Of a DNA stretch of 64,000 bases, positions 58,687 to 64,000 are shown piece by piece. The notes beneath the pieces are model-generated. The model saw only the letters and a program-made list of their open reading frames with translations, did not search any database and had not been told where the DNA came from. Location: the NCBI RefSeq assembly GCF_037963145.1, contig NZ_CP150144.1:1364001-1428000 (forward strand). Reading direction: 5' to 3'. The position numbers were made by a program, and so were the translations under genes. Position 1 is the stretch's first letter, and every line of letters starts with the position of its first letter. This DNA comes from Oceanobacillus sp. FSL K6-2867. GTDB lineage: Bacteria > Bacillota > Bacilli > Bacillales > Amphibacillaceae.

Positions 58687-58722
58687 AAAAAACGTTCCTA
58701 AACAAATTTAGGAACGTTTTTT
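58687..58722. terminator. Bidirectional terminator between katA and tex
   Basis: AAAAAACGTTCCTAA/TTAGGAACGTTTTTT, directly at the end of tex. Confidence 0.85.
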
Positions 58723-58723
58723 A

Positions 58724-60895
58724 TTATTTATCACTCTTTACCATCGTTAAAGCGATTCTTCCTTTATTCACATCAACTTGCTCCACCCAGACAGTTACGA
58801 CATCTCCTACTGATGCAATATCCATTGGATGCTTCACAAACTTATTTGCCATTTTGGAAATATGAACAAGGCCATCTTGTTTAACACCGATATCTACAAA
58901 CACACCGAAATCAACTACATTTCTTACAGTTCCTTGCATTTCCATACCGGGTTTCAAGTCTTCAAGAGCAATGACATTTTGCTTGAGCAACGGCTGCGGA
59001 AAATCGTCACGTGGATCCCGCTCCGGTCTGCTTAAGGCATCCATCATATCAATCAATGTAGGAATACCAATTTCTAAGCTCTCCGCAGTTTTTGCTTTAT
59101 CCAATTCATTAAGCTTTGACCGAAGTTTATCTGTACCAATATCTGCAAGCTCATAACCAATCATTTTTAGAAGCTTCTTTGTATGTGCATATACTTCTGG
59201 ATGAATTGGCGTTCGATCTAATGGGTTATCCCCGTCGATGATTCGCAGGAAACCAATTCCCTGTTCGTATGTTTTTGCTCCTAGTCTAGGGATTTTTTTC
59301 AATTGCTTGCGATCGGTAAATTTACCTTCTTCGTTCCGTTTTTTCACGATATTCAAAGCGACTGTTTTGCTTAAACCTGCTACATATTGAAGCAAAGATG
59401 CAGATGCAGTATTTACATTAACACCAACCTGGTTAACAGCTGTTTCAACAACAAATCCAAGTGATTCATTGAGAGACTTTTGACTAACATCATGCTGATA
59501 TTGCCCAACACCAATCGATTTCGGATCTATTTTTACCAGCTCTGCAAGTGGATCCTGAACACGACGTGCGATGGATACCGCACTTCTTTCCTCTACTTGG
59601 AGGTCAGGGAATTCCTCACGAGCTAATGGAGATGCAGAGTAAACACTTGCTCCAGCTTCATTTACAATAATATAAGGAATGTTTAAGCTGTTATTCGCAA
59701 TGACATCGGAAATAAATTGCTCTGTCTCTCGCGATGCGGTTCCATTGCCAATTGCGATAAGCTCTACATCATATTTACGAATAATGCTCATAACGATTTT
59801 TTCTGCCCCTGCAACATCATTCCTGGGAGCGGTCGGATACATAACCCCAACTTCATGAACCTTTCCAGTCTCGTCAACAACTGCTAGCTTACAGCCAGTT
59901 CGAAATGCCGGGTCAACACCAAGCACAGTTCTGCCTTTTAGCGGCGGCTGTAACAATAAGTTCTTGAGATTCACGGAAAATACTTCAATTGCTTGATTCT
60001 CCGCTTTTTCTGTTAAGCTATTTCGGATTTCTCTTTCAATCGACGGCTGAATCAAACGTTTATAGCTATCTTCAATAGCAGTCTGAAGTACAGCTCTTAA
60101 CTCCGTGTCAGTTTTACGGCTTATTACCTTATTTTGCAAAAATTGGGTGATTCGCTCTACTGGTGCTTCAATCACTACTTTTAAAACGTCCTCTTTCTCG
60201 CCACGGTTCAATGCTAGGATACGATGTGATACAAGTGAACGAACTGCTTCACTGTATACATAATACATTTCATAAACACCTTTTTCATCCTTCTCAGCAT
60301 GCTTTACCTCGGACTGGATTGTGCCCCGTTTAAACGTTTCTTCACGAATGTAGTCACGGTAAGCCGCATCATCTGAAATCCATTCTGCAATAATATCATT
60401 AACTCCAGCTAATACATCCTCTTGAGTATGTAATTCCTGCTCCTCTGACAGATATTTTGCTGCTTCTTGCTCCAGATGGAATGGTTCTTGCTTCCAAACC
60501 AGCTCTGCTAACGGTTCTAAGCCCTTTTCCTTCGCAATAGTAGCCTTCGTCCGACGTTTTTGTTTATATGGACGATATAAATCTTCTACCCGCTGTAATT
60601 GAGTAGCTTGCTTGATCTCTTTTTCCAGCTCTTCTGTTAATTTCCCTTGCTCCTCAATAATTCGAAGAACCTCTTGTTTTCTTTCGGAAAGATTAACAGC
60701 ATAATGCCATTTATCCTGTACGGCTTTAATCTGAACCTCATCTAGTCCACCCGTTACTTCTTTACGATACCTCGCAATAAAAGGAACTGTATTGCCTTCA
60801 TCTAATAGTTCAATTACTTTTTTTATTGTTGTTGTATTTACTTCTGTTTCTTTAGAAACCCACTTTATAAGATTGCTGTCAAGCTGATCTGTCAC
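58724..60895 (-). CDS. tex: Tex-family RNA-binding protein (YdcI type)
   Basis: A 723-residue protein: N-terminal HTH-like region, YqgF/RNase H-like domain in the middle (VLGVDPAFRTGCKLAVVDETGKV), two helix-hairpin-helix segments (about 500-570) and a C-terminal S1 domain (MQGTVRNVVDFGVFVDIGVKQDGLVHISKMA). Tex binds nucleic acids and affects transcription or RNA turnover. The GTG at 60895, 7 bases after AAGGAGG, is preferred to the ATG at 60919. Downstream of sigB-rsbX as in B. subtilis. Confidence 0.93.
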   Translation of the reverse strand: MTDQLDSNLIKWVSKETEVNTTTIKKVIELLDEGNTVPFIARYRKEVTGGLDEVQIKAVQDKWHYAVNLSERKQEVLRIIEEQGKLTEELEKEIKQATQLQRVEDLYRPYKQKRRTKATIAKEKGLEPLAELVWKQEPFHLEQEAAKYLSEEQELHTQEDVLAGVNDIIAEWISDDAAYRDYIREETFKRGTIQSEVKHAEKDEKGVYEMYYVYSEAVRSLVSHRILALNRGEKEDVLKVVIEAPVERITQFLQNKVISRKTDTELRAVLQTAIEDSYKRLIQPSIEREIRNSLTEKAENQAIEVFSVNLKNLLLQPPLKGRTVLGVDPAFRTGCKLAVVDETGKVHEVGVMYPTAPRNDVAGAEKIVMSIIRKYDVELIAIGNGTASRETEQFISDVIANNSLNIPYIIVNEAGASVYSASPLAREEFPDLQVEERSAVSIARRVQDPLAELVKIDPKSIGVGQYQHDVSQKSLNESLGFVVETAVNQVGVNVNTASASLLQYVAGLSKTVALNIVKKRNEEGKFTDRKQLKKIPRLGAKTYEQGIGFLRIIDGDNPLDRTPIHPEVYAHTKKLLKMIGYELADIGTDKLRSKLNELDKAKTAESLEIGIPTLIDMMDALSRPERDPRDDFPQPLLKQNVIALEDLKPGMEMQGTVRNVVDFGVFVDIGVKQDGLVHISKMANKFVKHPMDIASVGDVVTVWVEQVDVNKGRIALTMVKSDK

Positions 60896-60969
60896 AATCG
60901 TTCCTCCTTTATATACCATTTTATTTTATCAAAAAAAGAGTGGAATTCCCAATCTACTATTTATTAGGA

Positions 60970-61004
60970 ACAAAAAAGCTGACTCTATTTATCAGTCAGC
61001 TGAA
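60970..61004 (-). terminator. Terminator of the sigB operon
   Basis: CAGCTGACT/AGTCAGCT followed by six T, overlapping the rsbX stop. Confidence 0.8.
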
Positions 61005-61609
61005 AATGGTTTCTTTGGTATATATCTCACTGCAATCAGCGTTGTATCATCCATTCTGATTTTATCACTTGTCTGTTCATATGCTTTCGTAATGCACCGA
61101 ACATCCTTATTTTCAAAAAAGCGCTGGGATAATTCTCTATCCAAAACACCATCAGAAAAAATAATGAATGTCATCTCAGGTTCAAGCCGTTGTGTCATCA
61201 CTTTAAACGGGCGGTGATAACCAGCCAAGTACCCCGCATTTGGAATGTTTCGCTTCTTTTTTTTATCTTTTGTAATGGACATAATGCCTATGTTTCCGAT
61301 GGAGGAAAATCCGGATATTTGTGTACGATAATCCATCCTTAGAATTCCCAGCACTACACCACGTTTCCCCATTAACTTAGCATTACATATTTTAACTAAT
61401 TCCTCTACAGTTGCTCCAATATTATTTCGAATAATATCGATAACAATCTGGGAAGATTCCTTGGCAAATTCGCCACTGCCCAAACCATCTGCTAACGCGC
61501 AAACAAATTCATTTTCCGTTTCTATATAAAAATAACTATCGCCACAAAGGTAATTACCTTTTTTCGCCTTTTGAAAAACAGACACTTCCACTTTACTGCT
61601 CACATTCAA
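60992..61609 (-). CDS. rsbX: Serine phosphatase RsbX
   Basis: A 205-residue PP2C-type phosphatase: VCALADGLGSGEFAKESS and IIFSDGVLDRE hold the metal-binding Asp residues. It resets RsbS/RsbR phosphorylation and damps the general stress response. Starts with TTG seven bases after GGAGG; overlaps sigB by four bases. Last gene of the operon. Confidence 0.93.
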   Translation of the reverse strand: MNVSSKVEVSVFQKAKKGNYLCGDSYFYIETENEFVCALADGLGSGEFAKESSQIVIDIIRNNIGATVEELVKICNAKLMGKRGVVLGILRMDYRTQISGFSSIGNIGIMSITKDKKKKRNIPNAGYLAGYHRPFKVMTQRLEPEMTFIIFSDGVLDRELSQRFFENKDVRCITKAYEQTSDKIRMDDTTLIAVRYIPKKPFSAD

Positions 61610-62397
61610 TCGAAAACCTCCGTTTTATCGGACTGTATTGCTTCACGAAGCTTTCTCAAAGAACGTCTTTGAAGTCTGGAAACATGCATTTGGGATATTC
61701 CCAACAGCTCGCCTGTTTCTTTCTGGCTCATATTTTTAAAATACGTACATTCCAGTATCTGTTGTTCACGTTCTGACAAGATTGGGAAAATTTTATCAAT
61801 CAGCATTTTTTGATCAATATTGTTGTATCCTGCTTCGTCATTTCCTACTAAATCTAATATGGCGACAGAGCTACCATCTGAATCTGCTTCTATCTTGCGA
61901 TCAACGGATAGTGCTTTATAACTTTTACTCATTTCCATCGTTTCCAGTATTTCCTCTTCAGATGCATCCAAGTATTCCGCGATTTCATCTACAGTTGGAG
62001 ACTTCTGATTCATGGTTGTTAATTCATCTACTGCTTTTTTTATTTTAGGTCCTAATTCTTTTATACGACGAGGTACATGAACGCTCCATGTCTTATCACG
62101 AATAAATCGTTTAATTTCGCCAATGATTGTCGGAATTGCAAAGGATTCGAATGATTTACCAAACGTTGGATCATATCTTCTGACAGCAGCCAGCAATCCG
62201 ATCATCCCTACTTGCACCAAATCTTCATGTATTGCACTATTTTTTGAATACTTCCTGGCAATAGAGCTTACTAAATCCTTATAAGTTAGCACAATTTTTT
62301 CTTGAACTTCCTCATCTTTTGGCTCTTTTTGGAGATGCTCAATCCATTGGTATACCTCGTCTCCTCCTCTATTGTGTGGTTGAGACTTGGTCGCCAT
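61606..62397 (-). CDS. sigB: General stress sigma factor SigB
   Basis: A 263-residue sigma-70 group 3 factor: region 2 (SIARKYSKNSAIHEDLVQVGMIGLLAAVRRYDP), region 3, and region 4 with a HTH MSQKETGELLGISQMHVSRLQRRSLRKLRE. It directs RNA polymerase to GTTTAA-N14-GGGTAT promoters, such as the one before rsbV. Start ATG 62397 behind GAGGTGG; overlaps rsbW by about 29 bases. Confidence 0.96.
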   Translation of the reverse strand: MATKSQPHNRGGDEVYQWIEHLQKEPKDEEVQEKIVLTYKDLVSSIARKYSKNSAIHEDLVQVGMIGLLAAVRRYDPTFGKSFESFAIPTIIGEIKRFIRDKTWSVHVPRRIKELGPKIKKAVDELTTMNQKSPTVDEIAEYLDASEEEILETMEMSKSYKALSVDRKIEADSDGSSVAILDLVGNDEAGYNNIDQKMLIDKIFPILSEREQQILECTYFKNMSQKETGELLGISQMHVSRLQRRSLRKLREAIQSDKTEVFD

Positions 62398-62845
62398 CAA
62401 AATCCACCTCTTTTTCGCTAAGGTACTTTTTCATTAGTACAATGACACCGTAGTTATTGTTGATCTGCACCTCGTCCATTAAAGCCTCAATTAAAAATAA
62501 TCCGAATCCTCCTTCTCTAAGGTTCTCAATGGGCTCATCCTGTTCATATGGCCCTATTTCCTCTCTTACCTTCTGCATATTGAAGCTGCTTCCATTGTCA
62601 GCTATCATAATTTCCAGACAGTCTTCATAGATTCCAAAACCTATTGTAATCTCGCCCTGACCTGTTTCGTTATATGCATGTGTTACTGAATTCGTTATTG
62701 CCTCTGAAACTGCAACTTTTAAATCTTCAATATCCTCATAGGAAAAACCCATTCTATTTGCAATTCCAGACATGGTTAAACGAACAACTCCTACATATTC
62801 TGCCTCTGCTGGAATCTTTAACTCAACAAAATCGAAACTTTCCAT
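62369..62845 (-). CDS. rsbW: Anti-sigma-B factor and kinase RsbW
   Basis: A 158-residue GHKL-type kinase: AVSEAITNSVTHAYN (N box), IMIADNGSSF (G1), EGGFGLFLIEALMDEV (G2). It sequesters SigB and phosphorylates RsbV. Coupled: start overlaps the rsbV stop (TGATG), 3' end overlaps sigB. Confidence 0.95.
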   Translation of the reverse strand: MESFDFVELKIPAEAEYVGVVRLTMSGIANRMGFSYEDIEDLKVAVSEAITNSVTHAYNETGQGEITIGFGIYEDCLEIMIADNGSSFNMQKVREEIGPYEQDEPIENLREGGFGLFLIEALMDEVQINNNYGVIVLMKKYLSEKEVDFDGDQVSTTQ

Positions 62846-63177
62846 CACTCATTGCCACCTCGAATCGCTGCTCTAATCGTTATAACTTCATCCAATCCTG
62901 TAATCTTAAAAATACGAAGTACACGATCCTGAAGATTTAATAATGTTAATGTGCTATTGTTTTCCTTGGTAGATTTTAAAGCACTAACAAATACACCAAG
63001 TCCTGTACTATCCATATACGTAACATTTTCCAAATTAACTTCTACTTTATTATTTTCCTTTTTCGTTAAAGGGAGTAGAGATTCTTTTAATTTTGGAGCT
63101 GTATAAGCATCTATTTCACCCGAGACATTCAGCACTGACTTTTCACTTTCCTCAATTACATCAACTGTTAAATTCAT
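62845..63177 (-). CDS. rsbV: Anti-anti-sigma factor RsbV
   Basis: A 110-residue STAS protein: ENVTYMDSTGLGVFVSALK with the phosphorylated Ser. Dephosphorylated by RsbU, it binds RsbW and frees SigB. GGGAGGT ribosome site. Preceded by a SigB promoter. Confidence 0.95.
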   Translation of the reverse strand: MNLTVDVIEESEKSVLNVSGEIDAYTAPKLKESLLPLTKKENNKVEVNLENVTYMDSTGLGVFVSALKSTKENNSTLTLLNLQDRVLRIFKITGLDEVITIRAAIRGGNE

Positions 63178-63264
63178 GGTTTACCTCCCATATATCTATC
63201 CTATGTAATACATTTCATGCCTCTAGCAGATATTGTACTACCTTTTTCCTTCATGACTTTTGTA

Positions 63265-63290
63265 TTACCCGTTATTTTAAAAAGCTAAAC
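63265..63290 (-). promoter_or_regulatory. SigB-dependent promoter before rsbV
   Basis: GTTTAG, 14 bases, GGGTAA; one base from consensus in each box. It overlaps the end of rsbU and gives the known autocatalytic loop of the rsbV-rsbW-sigB-rsbX unit. Confidence 0.85.
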
Positions 63291-64000
63291 CTTTTTTCGT
63301 AGAATAAGTAAAGTAAAATCATCTCGCAATTGAAAATCCTGTAACCGTTCAAAATGTTTATATACATGATCCACCATTTCTTGAGCTGGTAAATATGCAT
63401 ATTTTCTAATGATGCTAAGTACTTCCCGACTTTCAATAAAACGATCTCCATCTCGGCATTCTGTTACACCATCGGTCAATAGAATAATCATATCATTTTT
63501 TTCAATCACTAATTCGTACTCACTGTATTCTGAATCGGGAGATACGCCTAAAACAAGTCCTTTTGCATCTATTTCTTTAAACGTATCATTTTTTGCATTA
63601 TAATAATAGCCCGGCTCATGCCCGGCTGAGGAATAACGAAGCTTTTGTTCTGAAGGCAAGTATTGAGCGTAGCACATCGTAATAAACATGCTTGGGTCAA
63701 CATTTCTTTCCACGACGCGGTTCAAGTTTTTTAAAATCGATTTAGGACTCATGGATTCCTCTGGATAACTATCCATCGCATATTTAATCATGGACATACA
63801 AAGGGCTGCTGGGATGCCTTTCCCAATGACATCCGCAATTGCGATTCCTAATGAACCATCTGTACCTTTTACGAAATGGTGATAATCACCATTCATTTGA
63901 TGGGCCGGAACACTGATTATTCCAATATCCAGTCCCTCAATAGATGGCTTTTTCGTTCCTAAAAGTGTTTCCTGCATACTTGCTGCAACGGAAATTTCTG
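63285..64000 (-). CDS. rsbU: Serine phosphatase RsbU (N-terminal part outside the window)
   Basis: The last 238 codons, continuing in frame to the window edge (EISVAASMQETLL). PP2C domain: GDYHHFVKGTDGSLGIAIADVIGKGIPAAL, YSSAGHEPGYYY, IILLTDGVTECRD. It dephosphorylates RsbV when activated by RsbT. The N-terminal RsbT-binding domain is not in view. Confidence 0.93.
   Translation of the reverse strand, partial: EISVAASMQETLLGTKKPSIEGLDIGIISVPAHQMNGDYHHFVKGTDGSLGIAIADVIGKGIPAALCMSMIKYAMDSYPEESMSPKSILKNLNRVVERNVDPSMFITMCYAQYLPSEQKLRYSSAGHEPGYYYNAKNDTFKEIDAKGLVLGVSPDSEYSEYELVIEKNDMIILLTDGVTECRDGDRFIESREVLSIIRKYAYLPAQEMVDHVYKHFERLQDFQLRDDFTLLILRKKV

Overview
The window is chromosomal DNA of a low-GC, endospore-forming Bacillaceae (Firmicutes), probably an Oceanobacillus/Virgibacillus-type relative of Bacillus. 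The evidence is the rex-ydiF-tsaD-rimI-tsaB-tsaE-thiL block, the rsbU-rsbV-rsbW-sigB-rsbX-tex-sprT block, spore germination (ger) and sda-like genes, and Bacillus-type AGGAGG ribosome sites and sigma-A/sigma-B promoters. The genus is not proven from sequence alone.

Layout. 1-9.7 kb: housekeeping genes (partial lipoprotein, rex with an operator, ABC-F ydiF, a CNNM/CorC membrane protein, rodA, then the t6A/ribosome operon thiL-tsaE-tsaB-rimI-tsaD, with a DnaA-box cluster between tsaD and rodA). 10.0-16.05 kb: an rRNA operon on the minus strand, tRNA(Arg-Pro-Gly-Ile)-16S-23S-5S-tRNA(fMet-Asp), with two tandem promoters before 16S. 16.06-54.9 kb: a 39-kb accessory island lodged at the 3' end of a tRNA-Leu(GAG) gene. 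54.9-55.65 kb: the upstream tRNA array (Asn-Ser-Glu-Asp-Gln-Lys-Leu). 55.9-64 kb: sprT-like gene, PerR-type katA, tex and the sigB operon, cut off inside rsbU.

The island is layered. Its outer layer (about 29.0-54.96 kb) is a nearly complete ICEBs1-family integrative and conjugative element. It has int, immR, a decayed immA, xis-like, helP, conQ, nicK with oriT inside the coding sequence, conB/C/D/E/G, a cwlT-type hydrolase and a yddI-like gene, bounded by 56-bp att repeats that differ at one base. Its cargo is two DUF421 (YetF) membrane proteins, a cupin and lipoproteins at one end. At the integrase end lies a candidate defence block (KAP-type P-loop ATPase, RES-domain protein with 17-residue repeats, DUF4365 nuclease-like protein). 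Beneath it lie at least two older, decayed layers (about 16.06-29 kb), recognised by repeated element ends, a second integrase remnant and decayed copies of a lipoprotein gene. They retain apparently intact gerA/gerB/gerC-type germination genes, an Sda-like checkpoint protein, a channel-YitT fusion and several secreted proteins, and they hold broken arsC, murR-like and MFS genes.

The most interesting features are the element ends. The integrase end carries tandem terminators directly after tRNA-Leu. The other end is present in three copies and carries, in two of them, a TTGACT-N17-TATTAT/TAATAT promoter pointing out toward the separated tRNA-rRNA operon, followed by a hairpin with a conserved loop. 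The island may therefore re-supply a promoter to the tRNAs it cut off from their own. The cargo also leans toward sporulation and germination (sda, ger, YetF).
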